From Leifsonia aquatica H1aii (lineage in GTDB: Bacteria > Actinomycetota > Actinomycetes > Actinomycetales > Microbacteriaceae), in NCBI RefSeq assembly GCF_000633535.1, contig NZ_AYMR01000009.1, forward strand, positions 62,001 through 126,000: a stretch of 64,000 bases of DNA. Reading direction: 5' to 3'. Positions 46,942 to 54,591 of this stretch are shown piece after piece; positions within the stretch are counted from its first letter, which is position 1, and the number at the start of each line of letters is the position of its first letter. The position numbers were made by a program, and so were the translations under genes. The notes under the pieces are model-generated. The model did not search any database and was not told the DNA's origin. It saw only the letters and a list, made by a program, of their open reading frames with translations.

Positions 46942-46947
46942 ACGGTA
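46942..46947 (-). promoter_or_regulatory. -10 box of DUF1206 gene
   Basis: TACCGT on the minus strand, 7 nt before the ATG, in the divergent gap with nusA. Confidence 0.4.
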
Positions 46948-47063
46948 CTCGCCCTGGCGGGCGTGCGGACGAGGGTCCCGACTTCGCCGATTCTCGGGTA
47001 CCGTAGATATTCGAGTCCGCTGCGCCATCGCGCGGCGGCGCAATGTGAATAGAGGAGGCCGGC

Positions 47064-48083
47064 ATGGACATCGACCTCAGCGTCTTGCGTCTCATGGAGC
47101 GCGAGAAAGAGATCCCGTTCGACGAGCTGGTGCAGATCATCGAGCAGGCGATCCTGACCGCCTACCTGAAGCACACCAATCAGGGTGAGCACGGTCACGG
47201 CCACGGGCACAGCCACACCGACGAGGTTCCGGCCGCGCGCGTCCACCTGGATCGCAAGACCGGCCACGTGAGCGTGTACGTGCCGGAGCGCGACGAAGAA
47301 GGCACCGTCATCGGCGAGGCCGAGGACAGCCCCAGCGACTTCGGCCGCATCGCCGCCTTCGCGGCGAAGCAGGTCATCAACCAGCGCCTGCGCGACATCG
47401 CGGACGATGCGGTGCTCGGCGAGTTCCGGGGACGCGAGGGCGACATCGTCGCCGGCGTCATCCAGCAGGGGCCGAACCCGCGCATGATCCACGTCGACCT
47501 CGGAAGCGTGGAGGCCATCCTCCCGCCGGAAGAGCAGGTGCCGGGCGAGGAGTACACGCACGGTTCGCGCATCCGCGTCTACGTCACCAGCGTGGCCAAG
47601 GGCACGAAGGGTCCGCAGATCACGGTGTCGCGCACGCATCCCGCCCTCGTCCGCAAGCTCTTCGCGCTCGAGGTCCCGGAGATCGCCAGCGGAGTCGTGG
47701 AGATCGTGTCGCTCGCCCGCGAGGCCGGCCACCGCACCAAGATCGCTGTGCGCGCGACCGAGCCGGGCGTGAACGCCAAGGGCGCGTGCATCGGCGAGCT
47801 CGGGCAGCGCGTGCGCGCGGTCACGGCGGAGCTGAACAACGAGAAGGTCGACATCGTCGACTACTCGCCCGACCTGGCGACGTTCGTCGCGAGCGCGCTC
47901 TCGCCGGCGAAGGTCACCAGCGCCTTCGTCATCGACGAGTCGCTGAAGGCCGTCCGCGCCCTCGTCCCGGACTACCAGCTCTCGCTCGCGATCGGCAAGG
48001 AGGGTCAGAACGCCCGTCTCGCCGCGAAGCTGACGGGCGCGAAGATCGACATCCAGCCGGATTCGATCCTGGACCGCGAGTGA
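47064..48083 (+). CDS. nusA: Transcription elongation factor NusA
   Basis: 339 aa. It binds RNA polymerase and controls pausing, termination and antitermination. The N-terminal domain (1-110) is interrupted at 41-51 by a His-rich stretch, GEHGHGHGHSHTDE, with five alternating histidines (43-51). An S1 domain (about 130-200, EGDIVAGVIQQGPNPRMIHVDLG) and two KH domains (GACIGELGQRVRAV; LAIGKEGQNARLAAKLTG) follow. There are no C-terminal acidic repeats, as in other Actinobacteria. Strong GAGGAGG SD. rimP, which commonly precedes nusA, is not here. The 3' end is copied downstream (see the repeat entry). Confidence 0.96.
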   Translation: MDIDLSVLRLMEREKEIPFDELVQIIEQAILTAYLKHTNQGEHGHGHGHSHTDEVPAARVHLDRKTGHVSVYVPERDEEGTVIGEAEDSPSDFGRIAAFAAKQVINQRLRDIADDAVLGEFRGREGDIVAGVIQQGPNPRMIHVDLGSVEAILPPEEQVPGEEYTHGSRIRVYVTSVAKGTKGPQITVSRTHPALVRKLFALEVPEIASGVVEIVSLAREAGHRTKIAVRATEPGVNAKGACIGELGQRVRAVTAELNNEKVDIVDYSPDLATFVASALSPAKVTSAFVIDESLKAVRALVPDYQLSLAIGKEGQNARLAAKLTGAKIDIQPDSILDRE

Positions 48084-48206
48084 TTCGTGCGACGAGGCTG
48101 GATGTCGATCTTCGCGCCGTGCCGACGCGGCGGAGCCGTGGCGCCACGGTTGCCGCAGGCACATGAACACGACATCCAGCCGGATTCGATCCTGGACCGG
48201 GAGTGA
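48037..48206. repeat. Inverted and direct copies of the nusA 3' end
   Basis: The last 36 bp of nusA including the stop (48048-48083) recur at 48171-48206 with one change (C to G), offset 123 bp. Between them, 48096-48117 is the exact reverse complement of nusA 48037-48058 (22 bp). Its first 12 bases can instead pair with 48170-48181 of the second copy. A perfect palindrome CCGTGGCGCCACGG (48136-48149) lies between. The arrangement gives two mutually exclusive hairpins between nusA and ylxR. Confidence 0.9.
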
Positions 48207-48250
48207 GAGGGGCCGCGCATCGGGCGAGTCGGCCGATACGCGGGTGTAAG

Positions 48251-48526
48251 ATGGAAGCTGTCAGAACGTGCGTCGGATGCCGTTCTCGCGCCCCCCGACC
48301 CTCTCTTCTGAGGGTCGTCGCCCGGAATTCGGAACTCGTGGTGGATCCCTCCGCCACGCTCCCCGGGCGAGGTGCGTGGCTGCATCCGGTCGACGAGTGT
48401 CTCGACAACGCTCTCAAGCGGCGGGCCTTCGGGCGCGCTCTGAGAGTGGAGGGAGCACTCGACCCGACGGCCATCCGGGCCTACCTACGAGAACAGGCTG
48501 AAGAACAAGTGACTTCACATGAGTGA
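48251..48526 (+). CDS. ylxR: YlxR (DUF448) nucleic-acid-binding protein
   Basis: 91 aa. VRTCVGCRSRAPRPSLLRVV is the family's N-terminal signature, and DPSATLPGRGAWLHP the central motif. C-terminal AFGRALR completes the fold. YlxR proteins bind RNA or act as regulators and, in some bacteria, interact with RNase P; the precise role here is unknown. Always found between nusA and infB in many Gram-positives, as here. The gap to nusA is enlarged to 167 nt by the repeats. The ATG has no strong SD. Confidence 0.92.
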   Translation: MEAVRTCVGCRSRAPRPSLLRVVARNSELVVDPSATLPGRGAWLHPVDECLDNALKRRAFGRALRVEGALDPTAIRAYLREQAEEQVTSHE

Positions 48527-48574
48527 CAACCGATGAGCGGCTCGAAATGAGTCCCGTCCGCTACTAACGCCTGC

Positions 48575-48602
48575 CCTGTCCGGGGTAGGCCCCAGACAGG
48601 AG
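48575..48602 (+). promoter_or_regulatory. Hairpin at the infB ribosome-binding site
   Basis: CCTGTC (48575-48580) pairs with GACAGG (48595-48600), and GGGG (48582-48585) with CCCC (48590-48593) after one C-A mismatch, closing a TAGG loop. The AGGAG SD (48598-48602) begins inside the 3' arm. It could limit infB translation. Confidence 0.5.
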
Positions 48603-48606
48603 AATT

Positions 48607-51411
48607 GTGGCTGCAAAACCACGCGTACACGAGGTCGCGAGCGAACTCGGCGTCGACAGCAAGATCGCGCTCGCGAAGCTCAAGGAGATGGGCGAGTTCG
48701 TCAAGGGACCGTCCTCCAGCATCGAGCCCCCGGTCGCCCGCAAGCTGCGCGCCGCCCTCGAGGCCGAAGGCTTCACCGCCGACAAGGCGGCCGCACCGGC
48801 CGCTGCGCCGGCGCCGGGCCCCCGCCCGCAGACCCCGCGCCCGCAGGCGTCGGAGGCCGGCGAGAGCGGTGCGCCCAAGCCGCAGGCGCCGATGTCGGTC
48901 GCCGAGCGGCAGGCCGCCGCGGAGAAGGCGGCCGCGGAGAAGGCCGCCGCCGAGAAGGCCGCGACGGAGTCCGCTGCGGCTCAGGCCGCTCCCGCCGCCG
49001 CACCCGCGGCCGGCGCACCCGCCGAGACCCCGACCGATGCGGTCAAGCCGTCCGCGGCTCCGCGTCCCGGCGGCAGCAGCGCCCCGCGTCCCGGCGCACC
49101 GCGCCCGGGCAACAACCCCTACTCGTCCAACCAGGGCATGGGCCAGCGCCCCAGCACGCCGCGACCGGGCAACAACCCGTTCTCGAGCTCGCAGGGCATG
49201 GGCCAGCGCCCGACCCCGAGCAACATCCCGCGCCCGGCTCCGCCGCGCCCGGGCTCGCCGCGCATCGGCGCGCCGGGCCAGGGCGGCGGCCAGGGTCGTC
49301 CCGGCGGCAACCGCCAGGGCGGCGGCGCCCGTCCCGGCTTCCAGCAGCGCCCCGGCGGCGCCGGTGGTGCCGGCGGCGGTGGCTTCCAGCGTCCCGGCGG
49401 CGCTCCGGGCACGGCCGGGGGCTTCTCCGGCCCGCGTCCGGGCGGTGGCGGCGGTCGCGGTCGTGGACCGGGCGGCGGCACGGCCGGCGCGTTCGGTCGC
49501 GGCGGCGGCAAGAGCAAGGCCCGCAAGTCGAAGCGCGCGAAGCGTCAGGAATTCGAGATGCGGGAGGCCCCGTCGCTGGGCGGCGTGACCGTTCCCCGCG
49601 GCGACGGCGGCACGGTCGTGCGTCTGCGCCGCGGCTCCTCGATCTCGGACTTCGCCGACAAGATCGACGCGAACCCCGCGTCGCTGGTCACCGTCCTCTT
49701 CCACCTGGGCGAGATGGCGACCGCGACCGAGTCGCTCGACGAGGCCACCTTCCAGGTGCTCGGCGAGGAGCTGGGATACAAGATCCAGGTCGTCTCCCCG
49801 GAGGACGAGGACAAGGAGCTCCTGGAGGGCTTCGACATCGACCTCGACGCCGAGCTGGAGAACGAGTCCGACGAGGACCTCGAGATCCGCCCGCCGGTGG
49901 TCACCGTCATGGGTCACGTCGACCACGGTAAGACGCGACTCCTCGACGCCATCCGCAGCGCGAACGTCGTGGAGGGTGAGGCCGGCGGCATCACCCAGCA
50001 CATCGGTGCGTACCAGGTGTGGACCGAGCACGAGGGCATCGAGCGTGCGATCACCTTCATCGACACCCCGGGTCACGAGGCGTTCACCGCCATGCGTGCC
50101 CGTGGTGCGCAGGTGACCGACATCGCGATCCTCGTGGTCGCTGCCGACGACGGCATCATGCCGCAGACGGTGGAGGCGCTGAACCACGCCCAGGCGGCCG
50201 GTGTGCCGATCGTGGTCGCGGTCAACAAGATCGACAAGCCCGAGGCCAACCCGGCCAAGGTGCGCCAGCAGCTGACCGAGTTCGGTCTGGTCGCGGAGGA
50301 GTACGGCGGCGACGTCATGTTCGTCGACGTGTCCGCGCGGAACAACATCGGCATCCAGGACCTCCTGGACGCGGTGCTGCTCACCGCCGACGCCGGACTC
50401 GACCTGCGGGCGAACCCGAACAAGGACGCCCGCGGTGTCGCGATCGAGGCCAAGCTCGACAAGGGCCGCGGTGCGGTCGCGACCGTGCTCATCCAGTCCG
50501 GAACGCTGCGCGTCGGCGACGCGATCGTCGCCGGCACCGCCTACGGCCGCGTGCGTGCCATGGCGGACGAGAACGGCGAGCCGGTCTTCGAGGCCGCTCC
50601 GTCGCGTCCGGTCCAGGTGCAGGGCCTCTCCAGCGTCCCGCGCGCCGGCGACACCTTCCTCGTCACCGAGGAGGACCGCACGGCCCGTCAGATCGCCGAG
50701 AAGCGCGAGGCCGCCGAGCGCAACGCGCAGCTGGCCAAGGCCCGCAAGCGCATCTCGCTCGAGGACTTCACCCGCGCTCTGGAAGAGGGCAAGGTCGAGG
50801 CGCTCAACCTCATCATCAAGGGCGACGTGTCCGGTGCCGTGGAGGCGCTGGAGGAGTCGCTCATGAAGATCGAGGTCGACGACTCGGTGAGCCTGCGCAT
50901 CCTGCACCGCGGCGTCGGCGCCATCACCGAGTCGGACATCGACTTGGCGACCATCGACAACGCGATCGTGATCGGCTTCAACGTCCGCCCGGACGTCAAG
51001 GCCCGCGAGCGTGCCGCCCGCGAGGGTGTCGACGTGCGCTTCTACTCGGTGATCTACAACGCGATCGAGGACATCGAGAACTCGCTCAAGGGCATGCTCA
51101 AGCCCGAGTTCGAAGAGGTCCAGTCGGGTGTGGCCGAGATCCGCGAGGTGTTCCGCTCCTCGAAGTTCGGCAACATCGCCGGTGTCATCGTCCGGTCCGG
51201 AACGATCACGCGCAACGCCAAGGCGCGCGTCATCCGCGACGGCGTGGTGGTGGGGGACAACCTCGCCATCGAGTCGCTGCGCCGGTTCAAGGACGACGTC
51301 ACCGAGGTGCGGACGGACTTCGAGGCCGGTATCGGCCTCGGCAAGTACAACGACATCCAGATCGGCGACGAGATCGAGACGACCGAGTTGCGGGAGAAGC
51401 CCCGCGGCTGA
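48607..51411 (+). CDS. infB: Translation initiation factor IF-2
   Basis: 934 aa GTPase that places initiator tRNA on the 30S subunit and promotes 50S joining. N-terminal IF2_N domain ([32 protein letters not shown], in part) is followed by a long Ala/Pro/Gly-rich disordered region (about 60-305). This includes a 20-residue repeat ([18 protein letters not shown] form) encoded twice in tandem at about 49099-49218. The second IF2_N part and the G domain follow: P-loop GHVDHGKT (436-443), [16 protein letters not shown] and NKID. The C-terminal domains C1 and C2 are complete. GTG start with AGGAG. Confidence 0.97.
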   Translation: MAAKPRVHEVASELGVDSKIALAKLKEMGEFVKGPSSSIEPPVARKLRAALEAEGFTADKAAAPAAAPAPGPRPQTPRPQASEAGESGAPKPQAPMSVAERQAAAEKAAAEKAAAEKAATESAAAQAAPAAAPAAGAPAETPTDAVKPSAAPRPGGSSAPRPGAPRPGNNPYSSNQGMGQRPSTPRPGNNPFSSSQGMGQRPTPSNIPRPAPPRPGSPRIGAPGQGGGQGRPGGNRQGGGARPGFQQRPGGAGGAGGGGFQRPGGAPGTAGGFSGPRPGGGGGRGRGPGGGTAGAFGRGGGKSKARKSKRAKRQEFEMREAPSLGGVTVPRGDGGTVVRLRRGSSISDFADKIDANPASLVTVLFHLGEMATATESLDEATFQVLGEELGYKIQVVSPEDEDKELLEGFDIDLDAELENESDEDLEIRPPVVTVMGHVDHGKTRLLDAIRSANVVEGEAGGITQHIGAYQVWTEHEGIERAITFIDTPGHEAFTAMRARGAQVTDIAILVVAADDGIMPQTVEALNHAQAAGVPIVVAVNKIDKPEANPAKVRQQLTEFGLVAEEYGGDVMFVDVSARNNIGIQDLLDAVLLTADAGLDLRANPNKDARGVAIEAKLDKGRGAVATVLIQSGTLRVGDAIVAGTAYGRVRAMADENGEPVFEAAPSRPVQVQGLSSVPRAGDTFLVTEEDRTARQIAEKREAAERNAQLAKARKRISLEDFTRALEEGKVEALNLIIKGDVSGAVEALEESLMKIEVDDSVSLRILHRGVGAITESDIDLATIDNAIVIGFNVRPDVKARERAAREGVDVRFYSVIYNAIEDIENSLKGMLKPEFEEVQSGVAEIREVFRSSKFGNIAGVIVRSGTITRNAKARVIRDGVVVGDNLAIESLRRFKDDVTEVRTDFEAGIGLGKYNDIQIGDEIETTELREKPRG

Positions 51412-51423
51412 TCGATGCGTGGG

Positions 51424-51450
51424 AGGCCCGGCGGTTCATCCGCCGGGCCT
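51424..51450 (+). terminator. Hairpin between infB and rbfA
   Basis: AGGCCCGGCGG-TTCAT-CCGCCGGGCCT, a perfect 11-bp stem with a 5-nt loop, begins 13 nt after the infB stop. Only TCC follows, so termination is probably partial; it may attenuate rbfA or act as an mRNA processing or stabilising element. Confidence 0.65.
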
Positions 51451-51488
51451 TCCGGCTTCGCAATCACGGCGGAACGAAGGAGAACAAC

Positions 51489-51926
51489 ATGGCCGATCCG
51501 GCACGCGCGAGGAAGCTCGCCGACAGAATCAAGGTCATCATCGCGAAGCGGCTCGACCGCGGCCTGCGTGATCCGCGCCTCGGGTTCGTGACGATCACGG
51601 ACGTGCAGGTGACGGGCGACCTGCAGCACGCGACCGTGTTCTACACGGTGTACGGCACCGACGAGGAGCGCGAGGGCTCGGCGGCGGCGCTCAAGGCCGC
51701 CACCGGCATGCTCCGCAGCGAGGTGGGCAAGAACATCACCGCCCGGCTCACCCCGACGCTCGAGTTCCAGCTCGACGCGATCCCGGAGAACGCCGCGCAC
51801 ATCGAGGATCTGCTCCGTGAGGCGCAGAAGCGCGACACCGAGGTGGCCGGCCTGGCCGCCGGCGCCGCGTACGCCGGCGACGAGGACCCGTACGTCAAGC
51901 CGCGCGAGCTCGACGAAGAGGAGTGA
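51489..51926 (+). CDS. rbfA: Ribosome-binding factor A
   Basis: 145 aa. KH-type cold-shock protein that matures the 16S rRNA 5' end on the 30S subunit. RIKVIIAKRLDRGLRDPRLGFVTITDVQVTGDLQHATVFYTVYG holds the typical DPRLGFVTITDVQVTGDL core. LTPTLEFQLDAIPENAAHIEDLL completes the KH fold, and an acidic tail follows. Strong GAAGGAGAAC SD. In standard order truB comes soon after; here a 4.9-kb insert separates them. Confidence 0.95.
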   Translation: MADPARARKLADRIKVIIAKRLDRGLRDPRLGFVTITDVQVTGDLQHATVFYTVYGTDEEREGSAAALKAATGMLRSEVGKNITARLTPTLEFQLDAIPENAAHIEDLLREAQKRDTEVAGLAAGAAYAGDEDPYVKPRELDEEE

Positions 51927-51931
51927 CCTCC

Positions 51932-51992
51932 CGCGAGGTTCACGTCGTTGCCCTCATTCCGGCGTTTTAGCGGCAACGACGTGAACCTCGCG
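51932..51992. terminator. 21-bp-arm inverted repeat between rbfA and mutY
   Basis: Arms 51932-51952 and 51972-51992 are exact reverse complements over 21 bp, the left starting CGCGAGGTTCACGTCG. The loop is 19 nt (51953-51971) and contains GGCGTTTTAG. The element fills the convergent gap, starting 5 nt after the rbfA stop and ending 5 nt before that of mutY. Confidence 0.75.
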
Positions 51993-51997
51993 CGGGG

Positions 51998-52867
51998 CTA
52001 GGGGAGGGCGTATCCGCCCTGCGCTTCGACGGCGAGACCGTCGGCGAGCAAGCCCGCCAACGCACGATCCCGCTGGGCCGCGTCGGGCCACACGGTCTCG
52101 AGCTCGTCAGCCGTGACCGGGATGTGCGACGCGCGCAGTTCGGCCATGATGCGGCCGCGCACCTGTCGGTCGCTGCCCTCGTACCTCTTCTGCACCGCTT
52201 TGCGCGGTCCGTCGTACGACGGGGAGCCCGCCGCCCGCCAGGCGCACGTCGCGGCGAGAGGACAGACGTCGCAGCGCGGCGTGCGGGCGACGCACACGAT
52301 CGCCCCGAGCTCCATCATGCCCGCATTGAAGGCGGCCGCCGCCCGTCGATCGGTGGGGAGCAGGGCCTCCATCGCCGCGAGGTCCCGTCGCGCGCTCGGC
52401 GGGCCGGGCTCCGCCTGGCCGTCGACGGCGCGGGCGATCACCCGCCGGATGTTGGTGTCGACGACCGGATGCCGCTCTCCATACGCGAAGACCGCCACCG
52501 CCCGTGCGGTGTAGTCGCCGATGCCGGGGAGCGCCAGCAGCTCCGTCACATCGTCGGGCACCACGCCGCCGTGCCGTTCCGTGATCGCGACGGCGGCCGC
52601 GTGCAACCAGAGGGCGCGGCGCGGGTAGCCGAGCGACTGCCAGGCGCGGACCGCCTCTCCGGGAGGGACGGCGGCGAGGTCGGCCGGGGTCGGCCACCGC
52701 TCCAGCCACTCCTCCAGGCGCGGGATCACGCGGCTCACCGGTGTCTGCTGCAGCATGAACTCGCTCACCAACGTCCCCCACGCGGTGAAGCCGTCGCGGC
52801 GCCACGGGAGGTCGCGGCGGTTGTCGTGGTACCAGTCGACGACGGTCTCGGCGAGGGTCTCACGCAT
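51998..52867 (-). CDS. mutY: A/G-specific adenine glycosylase MutY
   Basis: 289 aa. It removes adenine mispaired with 8-oxoguanine. LPWRRDGFTAWGTLVSEFMLQQTPVSRVIP carries the catalytic region (SEFMLQQTPV). The helix-hairpin-helix LPGIGDYTARAVAVFAYG and the catalytic Asp in VDTNIRRV are clear. The [4Fe-4S] ligands are in CVARTPRCDVCPLAATC. The C-terminal domain is short and does not contain a full NUDIX-like 8-oxoG reader, as in several Actinobacteria. The ATG lies 6 nt after TAGCCT on the minus strand. Confidence 0.95.
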   Translation of the reverse strand: MRETLAETVVDWYHDNRRDLPWRRDGFTAWGTLVSEFMLQQTPVSRVIPRLEEWLERWPTPADLAAVPPGEAVRAWQSLGYPRRALWLHAAAVAITERHGGVVPDDVTELLALPGIGDYTARAVAVFAYGERHPVVDTNIRRVIARAVDGQAEPGPPSARRDLAAMEALLPTDRRAAAAFNAGMMELGAIVCVARTPRCDVCPLAATCAWRAAGSPSYDGPRKAVQKRYEGSDRQVRGRIMAELRASHIPVTADELETVWPDAAQRDRALAGLLADGLAVEAQGGYALP

Positions 52868-52873
52868 CCTTCG

Positions 52874-52903
52874 AGGCTACCGTGCAGCGGCGCGGCCTAT
52901 GCT
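52874..52903. promoter_or_regulatory. Back-to-back leaderless promoters mutY / kinase-like gene
   Basis: TAGCCT on the minus strand (52874-52879) ends 6 nt before the mutY ATG, and TATGCT on the plus strand (52898-52903) ends 6 nt before the ATG of the kinase-like gene. Only 42 bp separate the two start codons, so any regulator would affect both. Confidence 0.55.
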
Positions 52904-52909
52904 CGTGGC

Positions 52910-53488
52910 ATGAGACTGCCCCCGACGCCGCGCGTGCTCCTCCTCCGGGAGGTGGCGGATGCGATCCGCGCCGCGATGCCGCTCGGCCGGGTGATCGTCG
53001 CGGTCGACGGCGGTGGCGGCACGGGGGCGTTCGCCGACGACCTGGCGGAGGTGTTCCATGAGGCGGGCGTGGAGGCGTTCCGGGCCTCCATCGCCGATTT
53101 CCATTTTCCGCGGGAGCGGCGGCTGCGCTTCGGGCCGGAGACGCCGGAGGACTACTACCGCTCGTCGTTCGACTACGTGACGCTGCGGCGGGTGCTGCTC
53201 GATCCGTTCCGGTTCGCCGGAAGCGCGGGCTTCCAGACCGCTGCATTCGACGAGGCGCGCGACGCCCCGATCGAGAGTCGCTGGGAGACCGCGGGACCGG
53301 ACGCCGTGCTGATCGTCGACGGCGAGTTCCTGCTGCGGCCGGAGTTGCGGGGCGACTGGAGCGCGTCCGTGCTCCTGGTGAACGCGCCGGAGTGGGAACT
53401 CTACGAGCGGGACGCGCGCCCCCGGGAGGTCGCGGACATCCTGGTCGACGACGCCGATCCGGCGTACCCGGTGCGCGTCGGTCGCTGA
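52910..53488 (+). CDS. Uridine-kinase-like protein with degenerate P-loop
   Basis: 192 aa, related to the uridine kinase/phosphoribulokinase-like NTPases. The strand-loop VIVAVDGGGGTGAFADDLAEVF stands where GxxGxGK(S/T) is expected; the Walker A lysine is Ala and the next Ser/Thr is Phe. Other family features remain: FRASIADFHFPRERR (the acceptor Asp region), PEDYYRSSFDY and LIVDGEFLLRPELRGDW (Walker B-like), and a C-terminal RYVP-like RDARPREVADILVDD. Loss of nucleotide phosphate binding suggests a non-catalytic or altered role. It ends 19 nt before the convergent ketopantoate-reductase-like gene. Confidence 0.8.
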   Translation: MRLPPTPRVLLLREVADAIRAAMPLGRVIVAVDGGGGTGAFADDLAEVFHEAGVEAFRASIADFHFPRERRLRFGPETPEDYYRSSFDYVTLRRVLLDPFRFAGSAGFQTAAFDEARDAPIESRWETAGPDAVLIVDGEFLLRPELRGDWSASVLLVNAPEWELYERDARPREVADILVDDADPAYPVRVGR

Positions 53489-53507
53489 CCGGAGGGTGTG
53501 ACGCGGC

Positions 53508-54515
53508 TCAGCCGCGCAGAAGCGGGTCGAGACGCTCGACGACGGCCTGCGGCGAGAAGAACCCGCCGGTCCGCTCCACCTCGTGCACCAGTGCCGTGAG
53601 CTCGGCGTTGACCGGCGCGGTGCGGCCGATCGCCGCCGCCTCCGCCACGACCGCGCCGTTGAGGTAGTCGATCTCGCTGCGCTGGCCGCGCCGGATGCTC
53701 TGCAACGTCGACCCCGGGTTGGGCGTCCTGCCCATCCTGCGTCGCATCAGGAGCGGTACGACCTGGGCGGCCCAGCGGGGTGCGCGGGCGACGAACCGCA
53801 GGATGCGGTCGTCGAGCCCCTGGATGCTGCCGTAGCGGACGCCGCGGTCGAGTCCGACGCGGGTCGCCTCCTGCAGGCTGGCGGTGACGACGGCCCGGAG
53901 CCCACGGTCGCCGAGGGTCTCCTGGACGCTGAGGCCGGTGATCGCCGCCATCGCGTTCACCTGGTTGACCATGAGCTTGGTCCACTGGCAACCGGTGAAG
54001 TTGTCCACGGCGAACGCGGGCATCGCGGCGTCGAGGATGCGCGCCGCCGCCACGGCGAACGCGGGGGGAGGGCCGTCGCCGGCTCCGAGGTAGGTGTTGG
54101 CGGTCGTCGTCACGGTGACCCGGCCCGGAGCGAGGTAGCTCGACGCGTACAGGGCGAGTGCGCCGACGCAGTCGGAGTCGGGCAGCAGCTCGACCGCCTG
54201 GCGCAGCCCGGCGAGGCCGTTCTGCACGACGACGACGGTGATCCCGCGCAGCAGGTGCGCGTTCTCCTCGATCGCGGCACGGGCATCCTGCGCCTTGGTG
54301 CAGAGGAAGACCAGCTCGGGGGTGGACTGCAGGGTCTCCGCGGCCTCCACCCGGGCGGTGTGGCTGCCCCAACCGCCGTCGAGGTGGAGGCCGTCCGCGC
54401 GGATGGCGGCCAGGTGGTCGCCGCGGGCGGTCACCTCCACGAGATGCCCGACGCGATCCAGCAGCGCCGCGACGGCGCCGCCGATCGCTCCTGCTCCGAT
54501 GACCCCGATACGCAC
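53508..54515 (-). CDS. 2-dehydropantoate 2-reductase-like protein
   Basis: 335 aa, ketopantoate reductase (PanE/ApbA) family. The Rossmann motif is GVIGAGAIGGAVAALL at the N-terminus, followed by LVFLCTKAQDA and VVVVQNGLAG. The C-terminal domain carries the catalytic Lys in QWTKLMVNQVNAMAAITG and a later SSIxxDxxxG-like STLQSIRRGQRSEIDYLNG (Glu/Asp contacts). Pantothenate synthesis is possible, but many members of this family act on other 2-oxo acids and no panB or panC is near. Transcribed with the MFS gene upstream (64-nt gap). Confidence 0.85.
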   Translation of the reverse strand: MRIGVIGAGAIGGAVAALLDRVGHLVEVTARGDHLAAIRADGLHLDGGWGSHTARVEAAETLQSTPELVFLCTKAQDARAAIEENAHLLRGITVVVVQNGLAGLRQAVELLPDSDCVGALALYASSYLAPGRVTVTTTANTYLGAGDGPPPAFAVAAARILDAAMPAFAVDNFTGCQWTKLMVNQVNAMAAITGLSVQETLGDRGLRAVVTASLQEATRVGLDRGVRYGSIQGLDDRILRFVARAPRWAAQVVPLLMRRRMGRTPNPGSTLQSIRRGQRSEIDYLNGAVVAEAAAIGRTAPVNAELTALVHEVERTGGFFSPQAVVERLDPLLRG

Positions 54516-54559
54516 GCCGTCCAGCCTACGTCGAGAGCGACGGACCGGACGGCGGGCAG

Positions 54560-54591
54560 GCGATCAGGCGATCGGGCGATCAGGCGACGGG
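54560..54591. repeat. Four 8-bp tandem repeats at the MFS gene end
   Basis: GCGATCAG, GCGATCGG, GCGATCAG, GCGACGGG in series, covering the stop codon of the MFS gene. It probably changed the length of the C-terminus by slippage and has no other evident role. Confidence 0.7.

Noticed and set aside
48084-48206. A 41-codon extension of nusA, since the direct copy is offset by a multiple of three.
   Set aside because: The first stop (TGA at 48081-48083) is in frame and intact, so translation ends before the copy.
54560-54591. GCGATCAG repeats as a regulatory iteron array.
   Set aside because: They span a stop codon and are only 8 bp long with sequence drift; slippage within a coding end is the simpler explanation.
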